A stretch of DNA of 15,924 bases from CAYPEZ01 sp964409985 (GCA_964409985.1 CAYPEZ010000020.1:1-15924), one strand, 5' to 3'. Counted from the stretch's first letter, positions 1 to 6,354 are shown. A program made the numbers and translations. The notes: a model not told the origin generated them from the sequence alone.

Positions 1-61
1 TCATCACAGAAACAAAAGCAGACGTTGCCTTTGCGAACTTTGATTTACTGAATTTCTGCAT
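1..61 (-). CDS. N-terminus of a probable exported protein (runs off left edge)
   Basis: Only the first 20 codons lie in the window. They read MQKFSKSKFAKATSAFVSVM, with lysines at residues 3, 6, 8 and 11 followed by the beginning of a small, hydrophobic stretch, as expected for the start of a signal peptide. The start is supported by a well-formed promoter about 60 bases upstream (TATAAT at 120-125). The bases just before the ATG (GTGAG, four bases away) are at best a weak ribosome binding site. The mature protein cannot be identified. The export call is an inference from 20 residues. Confidence 0.5.
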   Translation of the reverse strand, partial: MQKFSKSKFAKATSAFVSVM

Positions 62-119
62 AATCTCACAAAATGTGTTACTAAAAATCGCCCCTCCGCT
101 CCATGCGGATACTCACTCC

Positions 120-148
120 ATTATACCTGTTTGTGATGTAAAGTGAAA
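120..148 (-). promoter_or_regulatory. Promoter for the left-edge gene
   Basis: On the minus strand a perfect -10 box TATAAT (120-125) lies 17 bases after TTTCAC (143-148), a poor -35 box. Transcription would begin near 113 and leave a leader of about 50 bases before the ATG at 61. It also sits just downstream of the S9 peptidase stop, so the left-edge gene probably has its own transcript. Confidence 0.6.
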
Positions 149-168
149 AAGGTCCTGTGAATAGAGAG

Positions 169-1968
169 CTAGATAAGATTTAAGAGAAATCTTGTCGCTT
201 TTGTATACGCATCAATGCGATTATTCAACTTCGAGAGTCCGTGACCCTCGTCGTGGTACACAAGAAGTTCCGATGCCACCCCTCTATTTGTCAGTTCTTG
301 GTAAATTTGTTCAGCTTCACCAAGCGGGACTCTTGGGTCATTGGCACCATGGATGATCAAAAGTGGCGCCTTAATTTTATGAACAAAATTAATCGGGGAG
401 ATGGACTGAAGGAATGCTCGGTCATCTTTCAAAGACCCATATTCTTTTTCTCTATTCTCTCTGCGATAAGGAGCGGTTTTTTCGAGAAATGTTATAAAAT
501 TTGAAATTCCCACAATATCCACTCCCCCCGCCCAAAGCTCGGGATAAAAACAGAGTCCCGCCAAGACCATGAACCCCCCGTAGCTTCCTCCCCAAAGCAC
601 AATTTTCTCTATATCGATATCACTGCGACTTCTTAGGTATGCATGAAGAGCTGCAATATCTTTGACTGAATCCATTCGAAGATATGTATCGTCAAGTGAA
701 AGATAGGTTTTTCCATAACCAGCACTTCCACGAACATTTGGTGCAACAACCGCAAAACCTAAATAGACAAGGTATTGGAGGATTGGACTGAAGGTAGGAA
801 CAAACTGTCCCTCCGGACCACCATGAATAAATATCAGTGCAGGGAATTTTCTTTTATCTGACGGGAGTTCTGGGTGTTCTGGTAAATAGATGAAACTCGG
901 GATTTGCATTCCATCAAAGGTTGCGTATTGGATGAGTGTAGGTTCAACAAGCTCACTCGCTGGAACCCCTTGAGGCATCGAGGTAACTGCACGGAAAGTG
1001 TCATGTATTCTGTCCCAAATATAAATATTACTATTTTCTTTTGACGTATGGAGTGTGAAAGCGAGAAATGTACCATCTGATGTCCAGCTGGTCCCCCCAA
1101 TAATGCCTTTTGGAAAATGCTGGCTCGAAAGAGGGAGCATTGTTTCTCTGTCGTAAATTGTTGTTTTTATATACCCGTTCTCATTAACCCAAATTCCTAA
1201 GAATTTTCCATCGCGAGTCATAGAAATCTTTGTAATATCCCATTCCGGAGCGAGTATATATCGTTCTGACCTTGTGTGAAAATTCAAGAACGCGAGACCA
1301 CAAAATTCACGATCTTTATCAGTAATAAAATAGAGACCAGAATTGTCTGAAGTGACTTTCACGTTATATATTCGACGTGGCGTATCGTTCTTCAAAATCT
1401 GTTCGACGACACCGTCTTTAAGAGAAACAGTAAAAAATTCTTGTTCTACATTTGAGATCGATCGACTGACTCCAAGAAATTCTCCCGAAGGAGCAAAACC
1501 AGTACTCATACAATTTCCTCCTTTTTCGAATATGCGTCTCACATCTCTGGTCGACATCTCCATAATATAAATGTCAAAATCTTTTCCATTCCGATCATTT
1601 GCCGCATACGCTATATACTTCCCATCGAATGACCAGCCACCAAAATTATGCCTAACACCTACCTTATTTGTGAGCATTTCTGTTTTCTGTGTCGAGATAT
1701 TGTAAAGGTATAGTTGATAATTCTCATCACCTCCAATACATCGACTAAAAATAATTTCATTACTCACAGGAGAAAACGCAAAGACACTGACACCATCGTT
1801 ACTAAAAGTAATCTGCTGATGTTGATGATCTGTAAAATTGGTTAAATATATTTGCGAGACCCCAGATAGATTACTCGTATATCCCAACACACTCGCATCG
1901 TGGTTCCAATCAGGTGCTTCCGCTGATTTAATCTCTAAGAAATCTTTGATTGTATATTTGTGGACCAT
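169..1968 (-). CDS. S9-family (prolyl oligopeptidase-type) serine peptidase
   Basis: A 599-aa serine peptidase of the alpha/beta-hydrolase clan, most like acylaminoacyl peptidase/dipeptidyl-peptidase members of family S9. Residues about 1-340 look like a beta-propeller, with repeated WSxDG/SPxG-type blades (for example SWTSDGTFLAF). Residues about 350-599 are the catalytic domain. The catalytic triad is visible: Ser462 in GGSYGGF, Asp544 in HGANDPRVP, and His576 in DEGHGL. The oxyanion region HGGPEG is present. Family members cut short peptides, because the propeller restricts access to the active site. No signal peptide is seen, so it is probably cytoplasmic. The gene lies directly downstream of two peptide-encoding micro-ORFs but is separated from them by a hairpin and a possible promoter of its own. 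No SD precedes the ATG. Family is certain; the exact substrate is unknown. Confidence 0.93.
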   Translation of the reverse strand: MVHKYTIKDFLEIKSAEAPDWNHDASVLGYTSNLSGVSQIYLTNFTDHQHQQITFSNDGVSVFAFSPVSNEIIFSRCIGGDENYQLYLYNISTQKTEMLTNKVGVRHNFGGWSFDGKYIAYAANDRNGKDFDIYIMEMSTRDVRRIFEKGGNCMSTGFAPSGEFLGVSRSISNVEQEFFTVSLKDGVVEQILKNDTPRRIYNVKVTSDNSGLYFITDKDREFCGLAFLNFHTRSERYILAPEWDITKISMTRDGKFLGIWVNENGYIKTTIYDRETMLPLSSQHFPKGIIGGTSWTSDGTFLAFTLHTSKENSNIYIWDRIHDTFRAVTSMPQGVPASELVEPTLIQYATFDGMQIPSFIYLPEHPELPSDKRKFPALIFIHGGPEGQFVPTFSPILQYLVYLGFAVVAPNVRGSAGYGKTYLSLDDTYLRMDSVKDIAALHAYLRSRSDIDIEKIVLWGGSYGGFMVLAGLCFYPELWAGGVDIVGISNFITFLEKTAPYRRENREKEYGSLKDDRAFLQSISPINFVHKIKAPLLIIHGANDPRVPLGEAEQIYQELTNRGVASELLVYHDEGHGLSKLNNRIDAYTKATRFLLNLI

Positions 1969-2052
1969 CGTAGTTTATGTTTATAGTAATAAAACATCAT
2001 AAAATCTTCCACCAATCACAAATGTGCAAAATTTGATTTGATTAACCTATCC

Positions 2053-2081
2053 ATTATATTTTTATAACTGTTTTACAACAG
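2053..2081 (-). promoter_or_regulatory. Possible promoter of the S9 peptidase gene
   Basis: A perfect TATAAT (2053-2058) on the minus strand lies in an AT-rich stretch about 85 bases upstream of the S9 start. The -35 region is poor: CTGTTG sits at a 17-base spacing (2076-2081), and TTGTAA a little nearer. It follows the hairpin at 2100-2129, which fits a separate transcription unit for the peptidase. Confidence 0.45.
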
Positions 2082-2099
2082 TACTGTGTAATAGAAATA

Positions 2100-2129
2100 G
2101 TCTCCTAAAAACTTTCGTTTCTAGGAGAC
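2100..2129 (-). terminator. Strong hairpin ending the micro-ORF operon
   Basis: A 13-bp stem: 2100-2112 pairs with 2117-2129, with one G-U pair on the minus strand. The loop read on the minus strand is the stable tetraloop GAAA. It starts 7 bases after the stop codon of the 24-aa ORF. The following minus-strand sequence, TATTTCTATT, is only moderately T-rich, so it could be a terminator or a 3'-end stabilising hairpin. Confidence 0.7.
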
Positions 2130-2136
2130 CGTTGAT

Positions 2137-2211
2137 TCAGCCGTTGCAGTCGCCGTCGCATTCAGCGCCGCCGGGGTTGCAATTGCCACCACAGGGTTCT
2201 TGATAGAACAT
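2137..2211 (-). CDS. 24-aa acidic, four-cysteine micro-protein
   Basis: A very short ORF with unusually strong translation signals. The peptide begins MFYQEPCGGN. Cysteines 7, 11, 18 and 22 give the symmetric pattern C-x3-C-x6-C-x3-C. It is glycine-rich (seven Gly) and acidic (Glu5, Glu17, Asp19, Asp21; no Lys or Arg). The start is fixed by AAAGGAGGTGA with an 8-base spacer. The stop TGA is followed at once by a 13-bp hairpin. The ORF is GC-rich against AT-rich flanks. It is the second gene of a two-gene unit with the 40-aa ORF. I do not recognise a family. Possible readings are a metal- or cluster-binding mini-protein, a disulfide-bonded secreted peptide, or a precursor for a modified peptide. 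There is no leader/core boundary and no recognisable modifying enzyme of a known peptide class here. Confidence 0.72.
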   Translation of the reverse strand: MFYQEPCGGNCNPGGAECDGDCNG

Positions 2212-2216
2212 AGCTC

Positions 2217-2227
2217 TCACCTCCTTT
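2217..2227 (-). promoter_or_regulatory. Near-perfect Shine-Dalgarno of the 24-aa ORF
   Basis: On the minus strand AAAGGAGGTGA matches the full 16S anti-SD complement, with 8 bases between GGAGG and the ATG at 2211. It is the strongest ribosome binding site in the window and the main argument that the 24-aa ORF is translated. Confidence 0.85.
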
Positions 2228-2263
2228 GCACTTCCTGGTTAGTACGATGACACTACGATAGGT

Positions 2264-2386
2264 TCAGAAATCCATGTGCCCAGATGAGGGGCGAGGTGTG
2301 TGAAATTTCCTCAAAGATTTCTTCGCCTTCAGAGAGTTTGGGTTACAACTACTCCAAGGATGTTCTGGTGGTGCCTGAATAACCAT
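2264..2386 (-). CDS. 40-aa basic, Pro/Ser-rich micro-protein
   Basis: A 40-aa ORF that begins MVIQAPPEHPW. It has six prolines and six basic residues (Lys20, Lys22, Lys23, Arg26, Lys27, Arg32) against two acidic ones, plus three histidines, one Trp and a single Cys14. The frame stays open upstream to 2458, but this start is chosen because AAAGGAG lies 8 bases before it and because the longer frame would start upstream of the expected transcript. It is the promoter-proximal gene; the acidic 24-aa ORF follows after 52 bases. The opposite net charges of the two peptides suggest they could act as a pair. No signal peptide, membrane segment or known family is visible. It could alternatively be a leader peptide that regulates the second ORF. 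Confidence 0.62.
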   Translation of the reverse strand: MVIQAPPEHPWSSCNPNSLKAKKSLRKFHTPRPSSGHMDF

Positions 2387-2394
2387 AAAAGATA

Positions 2395-2401
2395 CTCCTT
2401 T
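2395..2401 (-). promoter_or_regulatory. Shine-Dalgarno that fixes the 40-aa ORF start
   Basis: AAAGGAG on the minus strand, 8 bases before the ATG at 2386. It selects this start over upstream in-frame ATGs, which have no ribosome binding site. Confidence 0.75.
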
Positions 2402-2430
2402 AAAAGAACAATGATACTTATCTGAAATCA

Positions 2431-2458
2431 ATGTTATGAGATAGAAGATTGTTGTCAA
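2431..2458 (-). promoter_or_regulatory. Promoter of the micro-ORF operon
   Basis: On the minus strand a perfect -35 TTGACA (2453-2458), a 16-base spacer and a -10 TAACAT (2431-2436). The expected start near 2424 leaves a leader of about 38 bases. The -35 box sits inside the inverted repeat at 2451-2469, so a bound regulator should block polymerase. Confidence 0.65.
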
Positions 2459-2469
2459 AGAGTAACAAC
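2451..2469 (-). promoter_or_regulatory. Operator 1: 19-bp inverted repeat over the micro-ORF -35 box
   Basis: Read on the minus strand it is GTTGTTACTCTTTGACAAC, with GTTGT and ACAAC arms separated by 9 bases. It matches operator 2 (2566-2584, plus strand) at 15 of 19 positions; all differences fall in the four central bases. It contains the TTGACA of the minus-strand promoter. The centres of the two operators are 115 bp apart, close to 11 helical turns, so cooperative binding or looping is possible. The likely ligand protein is the adjacent TrmB-family regulator (inference). Confidence 0.7.
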
Positions 2470-2511
2470 TGCTTTAAAAAATTAATAAACACGTGTCAAA
2501 AGTTGTCTAAT

Positions 2512-2527
2512 CTTGTTAAAAAACAAG
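2512..2527. repeat. Short palindrome between the divergent promoters
   Basis: CTTGTT and AACAAG flank four A bases. It lies between the two operators, next to an isolated operator-like half site (minus strand TTAGACAAC, near 2502-2510). It could be an extra weak regulator contact. The intergenic stretch is very AT-rich, so chance is a real alternative. Confidence 0.3.
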
Positions 2528-2565
2528 TCTTTATTTATAGGTTTTATTAACTTAAATCACCATTT

Positions 2566-2584
2566 GTTGTTAGTAATTGACAAC
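2566..2584 (+). promoter_or_regulatory. Operator 2: 19-bp inverted repeat over the regulator's own -35 box
   Basis: GTTGTTAGTAATTGACAAC: GTTGT and ACAAC arms with a 9-base spacer. It is the same sequence as operator 1 apart from four central bases and lies in mirror orientation. It contains the TTGACA of the plus-strand promoter of the TrmB-type gene, which implies autoregulation. Confidence 0.7.
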
Positions 2585-2604
2585 ACATAGACTGTCGCTA
2601 GTAT
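2577..2604 (+). promoter_or_regulatory. Promoter of the TrmB/PLP operon
   Basis: A perfect -35 TTGACA (2577-2582), a 16-base spacer and a -10 TAGTAT (2599-2604). The spacer is identical in length to that of the divergent micro-ORF promoter. The predicted start near 2611 gives a leader of about 27 bases that contains no SD sequence before the ATG at 2638. Confidence 0.7.
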
Positions 2605-2637
2605 GAAGATACATCTTATTCGTTATCTTTTAACAAC

Positions 2638-3417
2638 ATGGATATCGACAAGGTTTTGCAAAGTTTTGATTTTTCTGAGAAAGAAAGTTCTGTCTACCTT
2701 GCATTGCTTGAACTTGAGACAGCGACAGCTACCCAAATCGCAGATCATTCAGGCATAAATCGAAGCACTGTCTATGTCATCATCGAGACTCTTCAAAAAA
2801 AGGGTCTTATAAGCGTCAACAAAGAAGAATCTAGTGTGACAAACTATATTGCTTCTCCCCCAGAAAGACTGCTCCAACTCGCAGAAGAAGAAGCAAAACG
2901 ATATCAAAATCTCGTTGGGCAGATACATAATGTCCTCCCTGAACTCAAATCTCGGTACCGTGGCGACAAACCTCGCCCCAGAGTGCGATTCTACGAAGGA
3001 AAAGAGGGACTGATTAGCGCATACGAAGATACACTGACTGCTGGAGAAACTATACGAGCATATGCGTCTATCGAAAATATGCACAAAGCGATCCCTGGAT
3101 ATTTCCCTGACTATTACAAGAGGCGATCAGCAAAAGGCATTGCCATCAGATCTATCCATCCGAACACAGAGGAGGCGCGTGAACGTGCTGAACACGACAA
3201 AGAAGAGAAGCGTGATTCAGCCCTTGTCCCTGCAAGTGAATATAATTTTTCACCCGAGATCAATATCTACGACAACAAAATAGTATTTATGTCTCTTGTA
3301 GAAAAGTTTTCATTGATAGTAGAAAGCCAAGAGCTCGCAGATGCCTTAAAAAAGGCATTTGAACTTGCATGGAAAGAGGCAAAGAGACTAAATGGAAATT
3401 CTCATAAAAAATCATGA
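2638..3417 (+). CDS. TrmB-family transcriptional regulator
   Basis: A 259-aa protein with an N-terminal winged helix-turn-helix of the TrmB type (about residues 1-75; the recognition helix begins near NRSTVYVIIETLQKKGL at 41). A linker helix follows (about 76-105), then a C-terminal domain of the TrmB type, which in this family often senses a small molecule (from RVRFYEGKEGL near 120 to the end). Archaeal TrmB proteins respond to sugars; the ligand of bacterial members such as this one is unknown. Its promoter carries operator 2, and the divergent micro-ORF promoter carries the matching operator 1, so it probably represses or activates both arms. Its last bases overlap the next start (ATGA), which makes it translationally coupled to the PLP enzyme. 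No SD is present. The first plausible ATG is used. Confidence 0.88.
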   Translation: MDIDKVLQSFDFSEKESSVYLALLELETATATQIADHSGINRSTVYVIIETLQKKGLISVNKEESSVTNYIASPPERLLQLAEEEAKRYQNLVGQIHNVLPELKSRYRGDKPRPRVRFYEGKEGLISAYEDTLTAGETIRAYASIENMHKAIPGYFPDYYKRRSAKGIAIRSIHPNTEEARERAEHDKEEKRDSALVPASEYNFSPEINIYDNKIVFMSLVEKFSLIVESQELADALKKAFELAWKEAKRLNGNSHKKS

Positions 3418-4247
3418 ACTCCCCTACCCCAATAATCTCATTTGATACGTTCTCTAAGCAGATCCCAGGAGTATCTATGTATATTAAGGACGAGAGCGCA
3501 AATCCTTTTGGAACTATCAAAGATCGCAGGAATGAATACATTATCAAGGAAGCTCAACGCCTTGGTGCTGATAAACTCACCCTGATCACTTCAGGAAACA
3601 ACGGCTACAGCCTCTCCATGCTCGCTCGAGGCACAGGCATCAAAGTAACCTGCATTGTCGATAAAGAAGTTGGAGAGGCAATATTCCAAAAACTATCAAA
3701 GATTGCCTACCAGGTCATCAAAGTCAACTTGAGAGAGAAGATCATGCGCCCAGAGGAAATTATCGCTTTTGCGCGCGAGCGTGATGATGAGGTTATATGG
3801 GACGTTACCAACGGTTACGAAGACACTTATGGAATGGTCGTTCATGAAATACTGGCCCAAGTGCCCAAAACTACACACATCGTCGTTCCTCTCGGAAGTG
3901 GCGGAATATTCGTCGGTATAGCAGAGCAGATTCAAAAGTCTCATCCCGGAATAAAAGTCATTGGTATTGCCCCAAAAACTAGCCACCATAGCTTCGCAGA
4001 CAAGTTATCGACTCCGTGGACACCATATACAAAAGCAATTGAAACTTACGAACGTCATGGTCACGTTACGATACATTTGTCAGAGTCAGAAATCAGAAAA
4101 GGATACCTAGATTTTCGCAATGTATGCAATTGTGAGCCATCTGCATCAGTTGTCTTTCTGGCGCCTCAGTTCATCGAGTTTAAAAAAGGAGATGTTGTTA
4201 TTTTTGTGAATTCAGGAAATTCAGATCATGCAGAAATAGTCAGCTAG
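3414..4247 (+). CDS. Short fold-type II PLP-dependent enzyme (threonine synthase/cysteine synthase-like)
   Basis: A 277-aa enzyme of the tryptophan-synthase-beta (fold type II) PLP family. Visible motifs are the cofactor lysine in NPFGTIKDRR (Lys36), the substrate loop TSGNNG (59-64), the phosphate-binding glycine loop PLGSGGIFVG (159-168), and a C-terminal serine in VNSGN (Ser267) that usually contacts the pyridine ring. The lysine motif resembles threonine synthase (NPTGSFKDR) more than cysteine synthase, but the protein is shorter than usual threonine synthases (about 350-500 aa) and lacks their N-terminal domain. The reaction is therefore open: an amino-acid lyase, synthase or dehydratase acting on Thr, Ser, Cys or a phosphorylated derivative. 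It is coupled to the TrmB-type regulator by ATGA overlap and followed by a 12-bp hairpin. Confidence 0.85.
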   Translation: MNSPTPIISFDTFSKQIPGVSMYIKDESANPFGTIKDRRNEYIIKEAQRLGADKLTLITSGNNGYSLSMLARGTGIKVTCIVDKEVGEAIFQKLSKIAYQVIKVNLREKIMRPEEIIAFARERDDEVIWDVTNGYEDTYGMVVHEILAQVPKTTHIVVPLGSGGIFVGIAEQIQKSHPGIKVIGIAPKTSHHSFADKLSTPWTPYTKAIETYERHGHVTIHLSESEIRKGYLDFRNVCNCEPSASVVFLAPQFIEFKKGDVVIFVNSGNSDHAEIVS

Positions 4248-4259
4248 TGTGTTGAAATA

Positions 4260-4287
4260 GACCCCATATGCAACAGCATATGGGGTC
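4260..4287. terminator. Bidirectional hairpin between convergent genes
   Basis: A perfect 12-bp stem (GACCCCATATGC at 4260-4271, GCATATGGGGTC at 4276-4287) around the loop AACA. It starts 12 bases after the PLP gene stop. The ABC transporter gene ends at 4309 from the other side, so one hairpin can serve both transcripts. T-tracts are weak on both strands (TCTTGG, TCTATTTC). Confidence 0.75.
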
Positions 4288-4308
4288 TTGGAGATCAAAC
4301 CATTGACG

Positions 4309-6087
4309 TTACTCTTCCGTCATATAGCCACCAGATTGATGACTCCAGAGTTCAGCATAGATACCTTTCTTTTCCAAGAGTTCGTCGTGTGTCCCATCTT
4401 CAACAATCCTCCCCTTATCAAATACAAGGATACGATCCATCATCTTTATCGTCGAAAGTCTGTGAGCAATGACTATGGTTGTCTTCCCTCGTATGAGCGA
4501 ATCCATAGCGTCCTGAATCAGTGCTTCTGAATGAGAGTCTAGACTTGATGTTGCTTCATCAAGAATGAGAATGGGCGCCTTCTTGAGGATGGCTCTTGCG
4601 ATGGCAACACGCTGTCTCTCACCACCTGAAAGCTTCACGCCGCGCTCACCAACATACGTATCGTACTGTTTGGGAAGTTTCTCGATGAATTCGTTGCAAT
4701 GCGCAAGCGTCGCTGCGGCGATCGTTTCTTCCTCTGTAGCATCACGTCTGCCATACTGAATATTCTCGAGCAATGTGCGATGAAAAAGTACAGGATCTTG
4801 AGGAACATACGCAATTGCTTTGCGAAGACTCTCTTGGGTAACGAGGCGAATATCCTGACCATCTATTGCAATCATTCCTCCTCTTTGATCATGGAGTCTC
4901 ATGAGGAGTTTCACAAACGTCGATTTCCCAGAGCCAGAATGACCGACGAGCGCAATTTTTTGACCAGATGGGATAAGAAGCGATAGTTTGTCGTACACCG
5001 GAGAGAGATCGCCATACCCAAACACGAGATCGGTGATGGTAATCTCGCCGCCTTTTACCTCGAGTGGTAAAGCTCCTTTAGCATCCGTGATCTCGTGAGG
5101 AGTGAGGAGCATTGCAACGGCTTCTTGTGAATCTGAATATCCTTCGTAAAAGGCCCGAATGACCCTCCCAAAATCCCACATCCTATTTCCTAAGGAAATA
5201 ATATAGATCTGGAACATGACGAACATTCCAGCCGTCACGAGTCCAGACTCCCAGTATCGGATTGCGATATAGAACAAGAGGAATTCGACGATCACGAAGA
5301 GGGCTGATTGCGCCATGTCGAGGATTGCTCCAAAGTTCCAGCTTCGCCACTGAGCTATGGCTTGAAGTTTCGTGAGGGAATGGAAGCCTTTAGATTCATG
5401 GGATTCTCCCGCATACGTAAGAATGGCGCTGTGGTTTCCTACGGCATCGGCAAGTCTCCCTGTCGTCGCAGAATCCGCAGATGCCGATGCGACATCGTAC
5501 TTCACTTTCCATCGAGCAAAGAACAGATTGAGGACGAAGACGATGGCGACCCAGAGAACTATCACCATTGAGACGATCTTATTCTGAAACCACACGATCA
5601 CCGCTGCTCCTACGGTATGAATAATGATCGGAATAAGACTGAAGATGAGCGCGTCTACGATGCGCTCGAACGCACGCCCTAGACGGTTGATGCGCTGAAC
5701 GATAGAGCCAGTAAACGTATTTGAGAAGTAGGTATGCGAGTGCCGGATTACGTAATCGAAGGAGAGATCCTTGAGCCGAGCCATCACATCAGACTCAAAT
5801 CTATTGAGTATAAGCATTCCCCCACGAAATAGCGCCCACCCGAGCGCATTGAGTCCAAAGATGACAAACACAATGTGCGTAAGTTCGTGAGTAACCGTTT
5901 TGGGCTCCACGCCTCCTTGCGCGAGAACGTCAAAGAATTGCTTGTAGTACAGCGGAATAAACAAGTAGGTCAGCTGAGCAACAAAGAACAGTATGAAGAT
6001 AGAGGCACCAGAAAACCGATAAGGATAGACTCCTTTCCATAATGTTCGGACGATATCTTTAAGTTTTGGGGTCATAGTTGCTTTCAT
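4309..6087 (-). CDS. ABC exporter half-transporter (fused membrane and ATPase domains)
   Basis: A 592-aa MsbA/lipid-multidrug-peptide type exporter that would work as a dimer. Residues about 20-310 hold six hydrophobic segments (type IV ABC fold). The ATPase domain spans about 345-585, with Walker A GHSGSGKST (near 382), Q-loop YVPQDP, signature LSGGERQR (near 486), Walker B ILILDEATSSLD (near 510) and H-loop IAHRLST (near 542). All catalytic motifs are intact. Exporters of this type move lipids, drugs or peptides; the substrate cannot be read from the sequence, and there is no N-terminal C39 peptidase domain. Its gene faces the TrmB/PLP operon and shares the hairpin at 4260-4287. There is a second in-frame ATG at residue 5 and no SD for either. 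Confidence 0.92.
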   Translation of the reverse strand: MKATMTPKLKDIVRTLWKGVYPYRFSGASIFILFFVAQLTYLFIPLYYKQFFDVLAQGGVEPKTVTHELTHIVFVIFGLNALGWALFRGGMLILNRFESDVMARLKDLSFDYVIRHSHTYFSNTFTGSIVQRINRLGRAFERIVDALIFSLIPIIIHTVGAAVIVWFQNKIVSMVIVLWVAIVFVLNLFFARWKVKYDVASASADSATTGRLADAVGNHSAILTYAGESHESKGFHSLTKLQAIAQWRSWNFGAILDMAQSALFVIVEFLLFYIAIRYWESGLVTAGMFVMFQIYIISLGNRMWDFGRVIRAFYEGYSDSQEAVAMLLTPHEITDAKGALPLEVKGGEITITDLVFGYGDLSPVYDKLSLLIPSGQKIALVGHSGSGKSTFVKLLMRLHDQRGGMIAIDGQDIRLVTQESLRKAIAYVPQDPVLFHRTLLENIQYGRRDATEEETIAAATLAHCNEFIEKLPKQYDTYVGERGVKLSGGERQRVAIARAILKKAPILILDEATSSLDSHSEALIQDAMDSLIRGKTTIVIAHRLSTIKMMDRILVFDKGRIVEDGTHDELLEKKGIYAELWSHQSGGYMTEE

Positions 6088-6354
6088 GTAAATGTCTTGT
6101 AAATGACGGATATGCGTAAGGCTTCCTCCCCGAGGAGTACGCCTGTTGGGTTCGCACGAGGTTTAGATAGAAACTAGGAGCAAAAAACTCCACGAGAGAT
6201 GAGCGATGGAATGAAAAGATGTGTGCTCATACGAGTGACACCTTTAGTGTGCCACAAGAGGACACAAGACACAAGAAGAGTCTCTATTTAGTATTCTAAC
6301 GCCTCTTAATTCGAAAACGCTGCGTGCTCAGGAACGCATCTTTGGATTGAAAAT
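6088..6354. other. Intergenic stretch between ABC exporter and dnaJ, no gene seen
   Basis: This 267-base stretch holds no ORF with a start signal. A weak hairpin (TGCGT/ACGCA, 6321-6338) lies 16 bases beyond the dnaJ stop and could mark its 3' end, but it has only GTTTT after it. Around 6252-6277 the unit ACACAAGA is repeated imperfectly. A small hairpin CTCC-TCGG-GGAG on the minus strand lies near 6126-6137. A convincing promoter for the ABC gene is not visible. Confidence 0.4.

Noticed and set aside
65..115. Terminator candidate downstream of the S9 gene (CCGC/GCGG hairpin then five T on the minus strand)
   Set aside because: The stem is only four base pairs and lies after the left-edge promoter, in the leader of that gene.
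2387..2458. Longer 64-aa version of the 40-aa ORF starting at 2458
   Set aside because: Its start codon lies within the -35 box of the promoter and has no ribosome binding site, while the ATG at 2386 has AAAGGAG at 8 bases.
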